In this document: piece by piece, positions 23,343 through 32,415 of the stretch
How positions within the stretch are numbered: position 1 is the stretch's first letter
How the letters are laid out: the number at the start of each line of letters is the position of its first letter
Origin: Betaproteobacteria bacterium
GTDB lineage: Bacteria > Pseudomonadota > Gammaproteobacteria > Burkholderiales > Rhodocyclaceae
Assembly (NCBI GenBank): GCA_009777925.1
Contig: WRKX01000003.1
Coordinates: 1 to 57,349, forward strand
Length of the DNA stretch: 57,349 bases
Direction: 5' to 3'
Notes under the pieces: generated by a model
The model's input: the letters and a program-made list of their open reading frames with translations, nothing else
The model's database searches: none
Told to the model about the DNA's origin: nothing
Made by a program: the position numbers and the translations under genes

Positions 23343-24262
23343 GGCTCGCTCCCCGGAGCAGGACCGTTGAAGAATTCAGGATCAGGAGGATCGGCGAGAT
23401 CGTCGAGGCGTGGAGGCGGACCATCGTAGACGCGAGTATCCCCGTAGGCCCTGCCTTCCAGCCCGCGCACTTCAAATTCCTGTTGAGGCCCGATCAGTGA
23501 GCCGCCATGTTTTTCCTTCTCTTCCCATCCCTTGAGATAATGCTCGCCAATCCTGCCTTGCGCCAGCGCGGGCGGCAACACCCTGATGGCCGATTCCGCC
23601 AGAATGCAGGCTTTTTCGCACAGGCCGCAGCCGGTGCAGAGATCCGAGTGCACCGTGGGCAGAAGCATGGCGTGTTTGTCGGAACGGGGGTTATGCCGTT
23701 TTTCCAGGGTGATGGCCTTGATTCTCTCGACTTGCCCGTCTGCTGTGGTTTTTTCTGCGCTGACCGGGCAGACGTTATGGCAAATCTCGCAACGCAGTCC
23801 GAGGAAAGCGATACAGGTCTCCTGGTCTATGAGAACCGCCAGACCCATGCGCGCTTCGTTGATGTCTTCCAGCTTCGGGTCGAGCGCGCCGGTGGGACAA
23901 TTTCTGATGCAGGGAATGTCCGGACACATCTCGCAGGGGCCGGTTCGCGCCGTGAAGTACGGCGTGCCGGTCGGCACCGGATCACCCGGCGCGGCGAGCT
24001 TCAGGATGCCGGGAGGGCAATCCCGGACGCACAGGCCGCAACGGGTGCAGGCCGCTAGAAATTCCGCTTCCGGCAACGCGCCGGGAGGGCGCAGAGCCAG
24101 CGCGGCAAGCGCGCTGGCCTGATGCGAATAAACGCCGACGCCCAGCGCCATGAGACAGCCGCAACCCGCCGCCCCGGCCATGCCGGAGAGGAACTTGCGC
24201 CGCCCCGGAGAAGTCTTCGGTTTCTCCGGGCGGCTCTGTTCAGCGGGCTTATCCGTACTCAT
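23339..24262 (-). CDS. napG: Ferredoxin-type protein NapG
   Basis: Periplasmic iron-sulfur partner of NapH. The 307-residue product carries a twin-arginine-like signal (GRRKFLSGMAGAAGCG, about residues 21-45) and four 4Fe-4S motifs: CTRCGLCVRDCPPG, CEMCPDIPCIRNCPTG, the CEICHNVCPV region, and CTGCGLCEKACI. The C-terminal half matches the NapG/MauM type. It follows napA by 26 bases and overlaps napH by four. Confidence 0.94.
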   Translation of the reverse strand: MSTDKPAEQSRPEKPKTSPGRRKFLSGMAGAAGCGCLMALGVGVYSHQASALAALALRPPGALPEAEFLAACTRCGLCVRDCPPGILKLAAPGDPVPTGTPYFTARTGPCEMCPDIPCIRNCPTGALDPKLEDINEARMGLAVLIDQETCIAFLGLRCEICHNVCPVSAEKTTADGQVERIKAITLEKRHNPRSDKHAMLLPTVHSDLCTGCGLCEKACILAESAIRVLPPALAQGRIGEHYLKGWEEKEKHGGSLIGPQQEFEVRGLEGRAYGDTRVYDGPPPRLDDLADPPDPEFFNGPAPGSEP

Positions 24263-24288
24263 CGCCTGATCTTTTCAGCGGGGCGTTA

Positions 24289-26826
24289 TCAGGCGCGCAC
24301 CACCTTGACGGGACACTTCTTGAAGTCCGTTTCCTTGGAAAGCGGACAGGTAGTGTCCAGGATGAGCTTGTTGATGAGTTTGGCCTCGTCGAAGAAAGGG
24401 ACGTACACCAGGCCGCGCGGCGGCTTGTTGCGCCCTCGTGTATCGACTTGCAGCGTAATCTCACCCCTGCGGGAAATGACTTTCACTCTGGCGCCCTGGC
24501 GGAAACCACGCGCCTTGGCATCGTCCGGGTGCATGAAAATAACCGCTTCCGGCACGGCGCGGTGCAATTCTTCCACCCGCCGGGTCATGGAGCCGGTGTG
24601 CCAATGCTCCAGCACGCGGCCCGTGCACATCCACAGGTCGTATTCCTTGTCCGGTACTTCCGGCGGAGGCTGATACGGCAGGGCAAAAATGTTCGCCTTG
24701 CCGTCTTTTTGCCCGTAGAATTTGATGCCTTCGCCCTTCTGCACGTAAGGGTCATATTGCTCGTTGAAACGCCACAGGGTTTCCTTGCCGCCAACGACAG
24801 GCCAGCGCAGGCCGCGCGCTTTGTGGTAGGTATCAAAGTCAGCCAGGTCGTGCGCATGGCCCCGACCAAAGGCGGCATATTCCTCAAATAACCCTTTCTG
24901 CACGTAGAAGCCGAAATATTCGGATTCGTCGTTGGTATAACCCTTGATGGCGTGCGCGTTGACGGCAGCCGCGTTTTCCTTCGGGAACTTGTTGGCAACG
25001 CCGTTGGCGTAGAGAACGTCATACAGGGTCTTGCCCTTGTATTCCGGCTTCTTGTCAAGCAGCTCCGCCGGCCATACCTCTTCCGTCTTGAAACGTTTGG
25101 AAAATTCGATGTATTGCCAGAGGTCGGAACGAGCCTCGCCCGGCGCTTTGACCTGCTGGCGCCAGAACTGGGTGCGCCGTTCGGCGTTGCCGTAAGCGCC
25201 TTCCTTCTCCGCCCACATGGCTGTGGGCAGTATCAGGTCGGCCGCCTGCGCGGACACCGTGGGGTAGGCGTCAGAGACGACCACGAAAGCATTGGGATTG
25301 CGCCAGCCGGGATACATTTCATCATTGATGTTCGGCCCGGCCTGCATGTTGTTGGTCGTAGAAGTCCAGTAGCACTTGATGTTGCCATCCTTCAACTGGC
25401 GGCTTTGCAGAACGGCGTGGAAGCCGATCTTGTCGGGAATCGTCCCTTCGGGCAGTTGCCATTGTTTCTCGGATATTTTCCGATGCTCCGGGTTCATGAC
25501 CACCATGTCGGCGGGCAGGCGGTGCGCGAAGGTGCCGACTTCACGCGCCGTGCCGCAGGCGGAAGGCTGCCCGGTCAGGGAGAAGGGGCCATTGCCAGGC
25601 TTGGAAATCTTGCCGGTCAGGAGGTGGATGTTGTAGAACATGTTATTAACCCAGGTGCCGCGCGTGTGCTGGTTGGCGCCCATCGTCCAGAAGGACATCA
25701 CCTTTTTGTTCGGGTCACAGAACAGTTCGGCCAGCCTCTTCAGCTGGTCGGCTGGTACGCCGGAGAGTTCGACGGCTTTTTCCAGCGTGTATTCGGAAAC
25801 GAATTTGGCGTATTCCTCGAAGGAGATAGGCTCGGACGCGCCGGGATCGCCCTTGGGGTTACCGTCTTCGCCCGGGTAGCCATTGGCGGTGGCTTTTGCT
25901 TCGAGCGGATGCTTGGGACGCAGGCCGTAACCAATGTCGGTAACCCCCTTCTTGAAGTTGACACACTTGTCAATGAAAGCCTTGTCGAACTTTTTGTTCT
26001 GGATGATGTAGTTGGCGACAAAATTCAGGATGGCCAAATCGGATTGCGGCTTGAAGATCATCGAGTTGTCGGACAGCTCATACGAACGATGCTCGTAAGT
26101 CGACAGGACGTGGACTTCGCACTTATCATGGGTCAGACGGCGGTCAGTGACGCGCGACCACAGTATCGGGTGCATTTCCGCCATGTTGGAACCCCAGAGG
26201 ATGAAGGCGTCGGCGTTCTCGATGTCGTCGTAACAGCCCATCGGCTCGTCAATGCCAAAGGTACGCATGAAGCCAACCACGGCGGAAGCCATACAGTGAC
26301 GGGCATTCGGGTCGAGATTGTTGGAGCGGAAACCCGCCTTCATCAATTTGGAAGCGGCATAGCCTTCCCAGATCGTCCATTGCCCGGAGCCGAACATTGC
26401 GATAGAGGTCGGGCCGGTGGTTTTCAGAGCCTCCTTCCACTTTTCTTCCATGATATCGAAGGCTTCTTTCCACGAGACAGGCTCGAAATTACCGTTCTTG
26501 TCATATTTGCCGTTTCTCTTTCGCAACAAAGGTTGCGTTAGCCTGTCCCTGCCGTACATGATCTTGGAGAGGAAATAGCCCTTGATGCAGTTCAAGCCGC
26601 GATTAACCGGCGAATCCGGGTCGCCCTGCGTGGCAACCATCCTGCCATCCTGCACACCCGCCAACACTGAACAGCCAGTGCCGCAGAAACGGCAGGGTAT
26701 CTTGTCCCAGCGGATGCTTTTGTCGCCAGCGGACTGGGCAAGGACTCCGGCGGGCAACGTTACGCCGGCTACCGCAGCGGCGGTGGCAACGGCTTGGGTT
26801 TTCAGGAAATCGCGGCGTGTGGTCAT
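24289..26826 (-). CDS. napA: Periplasmic nitrate reductase catalytic subunit NapA
   Basis: Reduces nitrate to nitrite with bis-MGD molybdenum and one 4Fe-4S cluster. The 845-residue precursor starts with a Tat signal ([20 protein letters not shown]). The cluster cysteines follow in [15 protein letters not shown] and [11 protein letters not shown], and the Mo-ligand cysteine lies in [17 protein letters not shown]. The C-terminal molybdopterin-binding domain includes [20 protein letters not shown] 26826 is chosen for the GGAG eight bases upstream and because it puts RR at the N-terminus. The frame extends 10 codons further, into napD. Confidence 0.97.
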   Translation of the reverse strand: MTTRRDFLKTQAVATAAAVAGVTLPAGVLAQSAGDKSIRWDKIPCRFCGTGCSVLAGVQDGRMVATQGDPDSPVNRGLNCIKGYFLSKIMYGRDRLTQPLLRKRNGKYDKNGNFEPVSWKEAFDIMEEKWKEALKTTGPTSIAMFGSGQWTIWEGYAASKLMKAGFRSNNLDPNARHCMASAVVGFMRTFGIDEPMGCYDDIENADAFILWGSNMAEMHPILWSRVTDRRLTHDKCEVHVLSTYEHRSYELSDNSMIFKPQSDLAILNFVANYIIQNKKFDKAFIDKCVNFKKGVTDIGYGLRPKHPLEAKATANGYPGEDGNPKGDPGASEPISFEEYAKFVSEYTLEKAVELSGVPADQLKRLAELFCDPNKKVMSFWTMGANQHTRGTWVNNMFYNIHLLTGKISKPGNGPFSLTGQPSACGTAREVGTFAHRLPADMVVMNPEHRKISEKQWQLPEGTIPDKIGFHAVLQSRQLKDGNIKCYWTSTTNNMQAGPNINDEMYPGWRNPNAFVVVSDAYPTVSAQAADLILPTAMWAEKEGAYGNAERRTQFWRQQVKAPGEARSDLWQYIEFSKRFKTEEVWPAELLDKKPEYKGKTLYDVLYANGVANKFPKENAAAVNAHAIKGYTNDESEYFGFYVQKGLFEEYAAFGRGHAHDLADFDTYHKARGLRWPVVGGKETLWRFNEQYDPYVQKGEGIKFYGQKDGKANIFALPYQPPPEVPDKEYDLWMCTGRVLEHWHTGSMTRRVEELHRAVPEAVIFMHPDDAKARGFRQGARVKVISRRGEITLQVDTRGRNKPPRGLVYVPFFDEAKLINKLILDTTCPLSKETDFKKCPVKVVRA

Positions 26827-26827
26827 T

Positions 26828-27094
26828 TCAGTTCTCCTCGAGAGCGTGTTCTTCATCCGAATACTCCTGGTCAGAATATTCGTAAGAAAGGGTTATAGAC
26901 ATTACTTGCGGGATATAGTGGACTTGGATGATGGAATCGGAGACGGCATAGTCCGGGCCGTCTTCCAGCAGGACAATCATGCGCCCGGTGCCGCTGTCGG
27001 CTGCCACGCTGGCTCCGGGCACGGTTTTGACAGCGACCTTTATTGCTTCAGCATGTTCTGGCAGGAACTTCAGGACGAGGCTGACAATTCTCAT
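26828..27094 (-). CDS. napD: NapA maturation chaperone NapD
   Basis: A small cytoplasmic chaperone that binds the NapA twin-arginine signal and holds back export until the cofactor is inserted. The 88-residue product starts [19 protein letters not shown] and has the ferredoxin-like NapD pattern [20 protein letters not shown] followed by [14 protein letters not shown]. The acidic tail is typical. ATG 27094 overlaps the napF stop by four bases and ends one base before the napA start. Confidence 0.9.
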   Translation of the reverse strand: MRIVSLVLKFLPEHAEAIKVAVKTVPGASVAADSGTGRMIVLLEDGPDYAVSDSIIQVHYIPQVMSITLSYEYSDQEYSDEEHALEEN

Positions 27095-27651
27095 TGTGGG
27101 ATTCTTTCCGGGCAGAAGTTTGAATGCGGGCTGGGCGGCAGAGGGGTTTGCATGGAAATAGCATGGGTAGGACAGGACGCCACGCATTCGCCGCAGCCGG
27201 TACAACGCAATTCTGTGATTTCCGGTTTTGCCGGGGAACCCACGCGCGGGGTAAAACGAATGGCCCCTGCCTCGCAATGCTCTTCACAGGAACGGCACAG
27301 TACACCCTTATGGGGCAGGCAGGCCGTGTTGATCGTAGCCCGGATCGTCCATGGGGGAAGATCGGAGGAAAAAATCAGAGCCGGCGCCTGGGAGGATTCG
27401 TTCTGGCGGGCATGTTCCGCGCAGGCATGGACGCAATCCGCGCAGAACGTGCAATGCGCCCGCTGGAAATCGGCCTCCGGGAACCCACCCGCGCCTTCCG
27501 CGAGCAGCCCGGTGGGACACGCCGCCACACAAACGCCACAGCGGACACAGGCGCGTGTGAAAAGCGCTTCGTCCACCGCCCAGGGAGGACGGCGTGGAGT
27601 TATCACAACGCTACGCAAACGCTGACCACGCAAAAAGGTACGGCGACCCAT
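27091..27651 (-). CDS. napF: Ferredoxin-type protein NapF
   Basis: A cytoplasmic iron-sulfur protein that helps mature NapA. The 186-residue product has cluster motifs CVRCGVCVAACPTG, CTFCADCVHACAEHA and CTGCGECVASCPTHA, and a partial one in CLPHKGVLCRSCEEHCEAG. ATG 27651 is selected because GGAGAGGAGG lies just upstream; the in-frame TTG further up sits inside that ribosome site. First gene of napFDAGHBC, with the FNR-type promoter upstream. Confidence 0.92.
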   Translation of the reverse strand: MGRRTFLRGQRLRSVVITPRRPPWAVDEALFTRACVRCGVCVAACPTGLLAEGAGGFPEADFQRAHCTFCADCVHACAEHARQNESSQAPALIFSSDLPPWTIRATINTACLPHKGVLCRSCEEHCEAGAIRFTPRVGSPAKPEITELRCTGCGECVASCPTHAISMQTPLPPSPHSNFCPERIPQ

Positions 27652-27694
27652 ATCCACAAACTCCCTCCTCTCCAAGGAACCAGTGTCGACCGCA

Positions 27695-27735
27695 ATGCTA
27701 GTCAGTGATGGAAAACTATCCTTGATTTAGGTCAA
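27695..27735 (-). promoter_or_regulatory. FNR/Anr-type site and -10 element of the nap operon
   Basis: TTGAC-CTAA-ATCAA on the minus strand (27735-27722) matches the FNR consensus TTGAT-N4-ATCAA at 9 of 10 positions. TAGCAT at 27700-27695 serves as a -10 element and places the site centred about 41 bases before the expected start, the class II FNR position. Oxygen limitation would then switch on nap. No NarL/NarP site was recognised. Confidence 0.65.
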
Positions 27736-27809
27736 AAATTTAAAATAGCCTGATTGCAAGTATATACATCCTTATAAGTTGGATAGCATAGTTTATGCGT
27801 AGCAGATGT

Positions 27810-28283
27810 TTACTTCTGTTCGGCGCGCTGGATGTCTACGACAACGGAAGCGCGATAGTGCTTCCATTTCACCAGAATGACGTAGGATCGTGGCGAGACG
27901 ACAGTTTTCAGCCAATTGGACTTTGTTGTCTGCGAGGTTGGCACCGAGATTTCCATCGTCTCGCCAAAGTGCTTGCGCGCGTTGCCGGAAATCGTGTTGG
28001 CTATTTCCCCGGCGGCGTCAAGCAGGCGTTCATCGCTCCGGTTCTGCTCGCCCATGACAAGCAAAAGATGAGTCAACATGCTGTGCGGCGCGGAAAAATA
28101 GATGCGCCCGGTGAATCCACCGGACAGCGTGATGTAGCTGGTCAGGTCGAAGGTAGCGGATGGAACATCGTCTTCCAGCAGGTATGCGGTCTTGATCTCC
28201 ACCTTTTCCTGAGTGATCTGGAAGAAAAAATTGCTGACTGCTTCCACGAAAATAAGAATATCTTTTTCGTTAATGGCGCTCAT
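27810..28283 (-). CDS. CheX-like phosphatase domain protein
   Basis: A 157-residue single-domain protein of the CheX/CheC-like fold. CheX proteins remove the phosphate from CheY-type receivers. The conserved helix motif around ERLLDAAGEIANTISGNARK (E-x2-N core, near 83-102) and the following GETMEISVPT loop fit the family. ATG 28283 overlaps the receiver-gene stop by four bases, so the two are probably co-translated and act together. A role as phosphatase for that receiver is inferred from this pairing. Confidence 0.8.
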   Translation of the reverse strand: MSAINEKDILIFVEAVSNFFFQITQEKVEIKTAYLLEDDVPSATFDLTSYITLSGGFTGRIYFSAPHSMLTHLLLVMGEQNRSDERLLDAAGEIANTISGNARKHFGETMEISVPTSQTTKSNWLKTVVSPRSYVILVKWKHYRASVVVDIQRAEQK

Positions 28284-28648
28284 GGGCTGGTAAGCTCCAA
28301 AAAAGCCGTAATCAGATCTTCATCGGAAAACGGTTTGTAAAGAAATCCGCGCGCGCCTTTTTTCAGCGCCTTCAGCGCCGTGGCTTTGTCGCTCAACGCG
28401 GAAACGACGAGGATGTTGCAATCCGGGTTAATTTCGATCATTTTTTCCGTACACTCTACGCCATCCATTTCCGGCATGGTGATGTCCATCGTAACAAGTT
28501 CCGGCTCGTGCTCCGTGAAGAGAGTGATGGCTTCCTTGCCGTTCCTGGCCATGCCGAGCAACTGAACATCGTTCATTCTCTTGTCGCACAGTATACGGGC
28601 AATACGACTTCGGATGAGCGCGGAATCGTCGACGATCAGGAGTTTCAT
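28280..28648 (-). CDS. Stand-alone CheY-like response regulator
   Basis: A 122-residue receiver with no output domain. The acidic pair is in LLIVDDSALIRSRIARIL, the phospho-acceptor aspartate in PELVTMDITMPEMDGVE (near residue 54), the threonine/serine position in NILVVSALSD, and the lysine in GFLYKPFSDEDL. It starts 10 bases after the kinase gene and overlaps the CheX-like gene. It probably receives phosphate from the kinase; the target of the phosphorylated form is not visible here. Confidence 0.9.
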   Translation of the reverse strand: MKLLIVDDSALIRSRIARILCDKRMNDVQLLGMARNGKEAITLFTEHEPELVTMDITMPEMDGVECTEKMIEINPDCNILVVSALSDKATALKALKKGARGFLYKPFSDEDLITAFLELTSP

Positions 28649-28658
28649 TTCTATAGTC

Positions 28659-30803
28659 TCACGGCGTCGTACTGAATTGAATGCTGAATTCCGTAAACTT
28701 GTCCGGGCTGCTCCTGACCAGCATGTGGCCGCCCATGCGCTTCACTTTTTCCAGCACCACGTCCAGCCCGATGCCGTGCCCTGAATCCTGATCGGGTGTT
28801 TCCGCAGTCGAGACGCCGGGCAGGAAAAGGCGAGTGGCGATTTCCTTGTCGCTCAAAGCTGACGCTTCCTCCAAAGTCATGAAGCCTTTTTCCACAAATA
28901 ACTTGCGCAGACGCTCGGGCACGATGCCGCAGCCGTCATCACGCACCGTAAAGGAGTGACGCCCATGGCCCAGAGACTCACAACGCAGACTCAGCCTGCC
29001 GATCAACGGTTTGTTGTGCGCGTTGCGTTTGTCGGGCGCTTCGATCCCGTGCGCCAGGGCGTTACGTACGAGCTGCACGGAAATGTCCTGCAACTCCCTA
29101 GTTACGGTGTTAGGCAGGGAGAACATTTTTTCGAGTTGGCAGGATACTTTGACCTGTTTGCCGTGATCGGCGGCAATCCGTTCCGCAAGCGCGGTGATGT
29201 GATCCACGAACGGTTGTTTCCTGGGAGTATCTTCTGCCGCGTCCTCGCGCTCTGCCGAGTGCGCCTTGCCCAGAGCGCTGCCCAGGCGAGAGACAACCTG
29301 GGCGAGCGAGGAATGCTGTTGGTAGAAGCCTTCCAGCAACACGACCACTCGCAGCATCTGGTCGCCGCCAAAGTTCTCATCATCACGCATGACGATCATT
29401 TCTTTTTCGCAGTCGTGCGCGTAGCTCTCCAGCATGTCAATGCCAAGCACCGCCGCCTCGCCTTTGATTCCGTGCACAAGGCGCATGATCTGGTTCAAGA
29501 TACGCATGCGCTCCCGCGCCTCTTCGTGGGACTCGCTCAACGCCGCGTTGATTTGCGCCAGCGATTCGCCAACGTTTGTAATGAAGCGCTGGAGCGTATC
29601 GAAATCGCTGTTTGCCAGGCGCAACAGGGTTTCAATTTCGGCCTTTGCCTGATTCTTCGCCTGCTCGACCTGTTGGGCAAGCACGGCCTTGTCGGTAACA
29701 TCCTGCACCGTGACCAGCAGGTGGGAAATCTGCTCTGCCGTGATAACCCGGTTGAAGAAGAAGGACAGGTAGCGGGTCTGGGTGTCGCCGCGCGTATCGG
29801 TGACAAGAACAGGCACGTCCGTCAAGGGGTTGAGACTGGTCACCAGGGATTCCTTTACCCGGTCGCCCAGAAGCAGTTCGATGTAGTCCACGGCGGCTTC
29901 ATAAACACTTCTGGGAGCAATGGCTTCGAGGTGCGGCATAAAGTCTGCGCCCGGCTGGATGTCTCTTCGCAAGATGTCGGGCAGGGAACTCGAAAACTGC
30001 GTTCCGATTTTCTTGTCCTTGTCCAGCAAAAACAGCCCTTCACGCACCGTCGCGAGAATTTCCGCCGTCTCCTTGCGGGACTGGGCAAGCAGATGATCGC
30101 CCAGTATCAAATCCCGAATTGAAACGACGACGGTATAGGCAAAGTTTACGAGCGCAAAGAAGATGCCAGCGAGCAGCACGATCCGCAAAGTGGAGGCACG
30201 CTTGTTGGCAACGTGTTCCAGATCGGTGGTCAGGTCGTTCATGTATTGCAGTATTTTCAGATTGTTCATCTGCGCAAAGGCCAATGCAGCCGTGAGCGTA
30301 TCGGGATTATTTTTTACGAATTCCAGCATCCCTTCGAGTTCTTCCTCCGAAAACTCCTGGTTCTTACTCAGTAAGGGTTGCAGCAGCCCCAAGTAATAAT
30401 CCCATATTTCATAAGTTTCTTCCACGGCTTTCCGGGATTCGTCCGTTTCAACCTGAGTCAGGAACACGGGGTTGCCGTCGCCGCCGGTCACCATGCCGCC
30501 ATCGCGGAAACCTTTCAGGGTCGTGTCAAAGAGCTTGACTGCAAGGTTCAGCTCTTTCAGGTTGGCCTTGGTGGCGACATTTCTACTTCTCGCCAAGCTG
30601 TTCTCCGTCATCAGGAGCGCCTTGGTCATGCGCTGCGACAACATGCGCTGGCGACCGGACAGGTTGATTGACACGGCGGATTCATCGCTCTTGTAGGTGT
30701 TATAAAAATTTACCCCGATGACTACCGCGTCCGCCACCATGAAAAGCACCACGGCAAAAACGATCTTGCGGTATTTGAAAAATATGCTGCGGTCGTCATT
30801 CAT
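28659..30803 (-). CDS. CheA-like histidine kinase with PilJ/NarX-type sensor region
   Basis: A 714-residue membrane kinase. A helix near 12-32 is followed by a periplasmic region with NLSGRQRMLSQRMTKALLMT, the PilJ-N signature found in type IV pilus transducers and in nitrate sensors. A second helix lies near 205-225, then a coiled coil, a PAS-like part (235-370), and an Hpt-like phosphohistidine segment RLVHGIKGEAAVLGIDML (near 490). The CheA-style ATPase domain has LVRNALAHGIEAPDKR, DDGCGIVPERL and GHGIGLDVVLEKVKRMGGH. No CheW-binding P5 domain follows. ATG 30803 has GGAG upstream. It lies upstream of nap on the same strand. Confidence 0.85.
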   Translation of the reverse strand: MNDDRSIFFKYRKIVFAVVLFMVADAVVIGVNFYNTYKSDESAVSINLSGRQRMLSQRMTKALLMTENSLARSRNVATKANLKELNLAVKLFDTTLKGFRDGGMVTGGDGNPVFLTQVETDESRKAVEETYEIWDYYLGLLQPLLSKNQEFSEEELEGMLEFVKNNPDTLTAALAFAQMNNLKILQYMNDLTTDLEHVANKRASTLRIVLLAGIFFALVNFAYTVVVSIRDLILGDHLLAQSRKETAEILATVREGLFLLDKDKKIGTQFSSSLPDILRRDIQPGADFMPHLEAIAPRSVYEAAVDYIELLLGDRVKESLVTSLNPLTDVPVLVTDTRGDTQTRYLSFFFNRVITAEQISHLLVTVQDVTDKAVLAQQVEQAKNQAKAEIETLLRLANSDFDTLQRFITNVGESLAQINAALSESHEEARERMRILNQIMRLVHGIKGEAAVLGIDMLESYAHDCEKEMIVMRDDENFGGDQMLRVVVLLEGFYQQHSSLAQVVSRLGSALGKAHSAEREDAAEDTPRKQPFVDHITALAERIAADHGKQVKVSCQLEKMFSLPNTVTRELQDISVQLVRNALAHGIEAPDKRNAHNKPLIGRLSLRCESLGHGRHSFTVRDDGCGIVPERLRKLFVEKGFMTLEEASALSDKEIATRLFLPGVSTAETPDQDSGHGIGLDVVLEKVKRMGGHMLVRSSPDKFTEFSIQFSTTP

Positions 30804-31292
30804 TTTAGATGCTCCGTTTAAAAAAGCGCATCGAAATCGCATCATATGCCGTGCCGGGAAAATTAGTTCTTGTTCAGAAACTCCGGCGTGTCTGCGTCTG
30901 CCGCAGGCATTGCGCGTCATACAGCGGTGTCATCCGCTTGGAGTCGTCTTTGAGAAAACCGTTCAACCGGTTTATTGCGCCCCGCGCGAACAGAGACATA
31001 TTATGTGTAATTTGTACAAATGTATAGATAGCATTCTTCTTGCGTAACTGAAGAGAGGCGTGTGGTGTATGATTTTTGCAGAGATGAACACGGTGTACCG
31101 TAAAAACCAGCTTCGCCTGTTTTGGATATTTTATTCATCTGAAGTTGCGCACACGCTTCGTAGAGTACCCGCCATTTATGGCGTAGGTCTTGCAGACGGC
31201 AATTTCATTCCCTCTCCCGCTTGCGGGAAAGGATGATCTCACTTGAACCTTGAACCGAAACCGCTCTAATAGCCGATGCCTGCCGCCTTCGG
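30804..31292. other. 489-bp gene-free stretch with an IS630-end remnant and a dispersed repeat
   Basis: No supported gene. It holds the promoter region of the kinase gene, an IS630-left-end-like segment (31007-31085), a GTCTTGCAGACGGCAATT unit (31187-31204), and a CCCGCTTGCGGG hairpin (about 31216-31227) that resembles the interior of the MITE at 14125. Confidence 0.7.
31007..31085 (+). repeat. Solo fragment resembling the IS630 left end
   Basis: The segment GTACAAATGTATAGATAGC onward aligns with 106-170 through GCATTC, CTGAAG and TATGATTTTTG, about three quarters identical by eye, with one short gap. The transposase sequence that should follow is absent, so it is a relic or a distant relative's end. 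Confidence 0.55.
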
Positions 31293-32054
31293 TCAGGCAA
31301 TGCGGGCGTTGTCGCCGCAGACCGGGCAGGCCGGGTCTTTGCTGAAGGTGACGGTGCGTAGCGTTTGGGAGAGAATATCAATCAGCAACAGCCGCCCGGT
31401 GAGTCGCGCGCCGATGTCGGCGAGCAGTTTCAGGGCTTCCGCCGCTTGCAGGCAGCCTACTACGCCAACCAGCGGCGCGAATACGCCGGTAACATTACAG
31501 CGTTCTGCTGCCACCGACTGCCCGTCAGGGAACAGGCAGTGGTAGCAGGGAGAGTCCGGGCGTGAAAAATCGAAAACGCTCACCTGACCGCTAAAGCGCA
31601 ACGCCGCGCCGGAGACCAGCGGCGTCCGGTTCTGGACACAGGCGCGGTTGATCGCATGGCGCGTGGTGAAATTGTCGCTACAGTCGAGCACGACATCGGC
31701 TGCCGCCACATGGGTTTTCAATGTCTCTTCTTCCATACGTTCATAAAGCGGAATGAGGCGCACGCTTGAGTTGATCTCTGCCAGCGATTGTATGGCGGAG
31801 ACTGGCTTGGCCTGACCGATTCGCGCTTCCGTATGCAATATCTGACGTTGCAGGTTGGTGGCGTCGACCGTGTCGTCATCAACCAGTGTCAGCGTACCCA
31901 CCCCGGCGGAAGTCAGATACAGCGCGGCGGGTGACCCCAGGCCGCCAGCGCCAATAACGAGCGCATGGCTTTGCAGAATGCGCTCCTGCCCTTCGATACC
32001 CAGTTCACTGAGCAGGATATGGCGGCTGTAACGGCACAGTTGAGAGTCGTCCAC
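31293..32054 (-). CDS. moeB: Molybdopterin-synthase adenylyltransferase MoeB (ThiF/HesA family)
   Basis: Adenylates the C-terminal glycine of MoaD so that sulfur can be loaded. The 253-residue product shows the ATP-binding loop VIGAGGLGSPAALYLTSAGV, VDDDTVDATNLQRQILH, DCSDNFTTRHAIN and the zinc cysteines CYHC (CYHCLFPDG) and CPVC near the end. ThiF-like proteins share these features, and assignment to MoeB rests on length and on the Mo-cofactor setting. The start is GTG 32054. It is separate from the main moa/moe block by the nap operon and the kinase module. Confidence 0.88.
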   Translation of the reverse strand: MDDSQLCRYSRHILLSELGIEGQERILQSHALVIGAGGLGSPAALYLTSAGVGTLTLVDDDTVDATNLQRQILHTEARIGQAKPVSAIQSLAEINSSVRLIPLYERMEEETLKTHVAAADVVLDCSDNFTTRHAINRACVQNRTPLVSGAALRFSGQVSVFDFSRPDSPCYHCLFPDGQSVAAERCNVTGVFAPLVGVVGCLQAAEALKLLADIGARLTGRLLLIDILSQTLRTVTFSKDPACPVCGDNARIA

Positions 32055-32415
32055 GATGGTATTATGAAAAGTTAAAGGTCAAAGGATTCGCCGCAACGAA
32101 TCACAAACATGTTTCATTTTTGCGTATAAGCGAAAAAACTGTCAATGCGGGTAGTATCTCGGTTTGAAATATGTGTTGAGTTTACGGGAAGATGATGGGC
32201 TTTCCGGCAAAACGTAGGGCGCGATAAATCGCGCCCTACGTAAAATCACTTGCACCAAGCCAGGCAAAAGCGTCGGTTTCAGAAACCGGAATGGGGCAAC
32301 AGGCGCAACTTTCCCTTTGTCTGCTCTCTGTGAGCGGGTATCATTTAAAGTTTCTCCAAATGGCGTTTGCTGCCGTTTGATCTGTTCCCTTTTTCTTACT
32401 TCAGAGATTGCGCAT
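32055..32415. other. 361-bp intergenic stretch between moeB and hom
   Basis: Apart from the palindrome at 32212-32241 no gene or clear control site is seen. The promoters of moeB and hom must lie here, since the two genes diverge. No threonine or methionine leader peptide or riboswitch was recognised. Confidence 0.6.
32212..32241. repeat. Near-perfect 30-bp palindrome, dispersed repeat copy
   Basis: ACGTAGGGCGCGAT and ATCGCGCCCTACGT are exact inverse complements around AA, and the flank TAAAATCACTT extends the match to 6263-6300 in inverse orientation. It is a mobile palindromic repeat candidate. Confidence 0.8.

Noticed and set aside
24952..26541. 529-codon open frame on the plus strand inside napA
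   Set aside because: It is antisense to a NapA with all motifs intact and has low-complexity composition typical of shadow frames.
28956..30122. 388-codon open frame on the plus strand
   Set aside because: It lies antisense within the CheA-like kinase, whose domains are complete.
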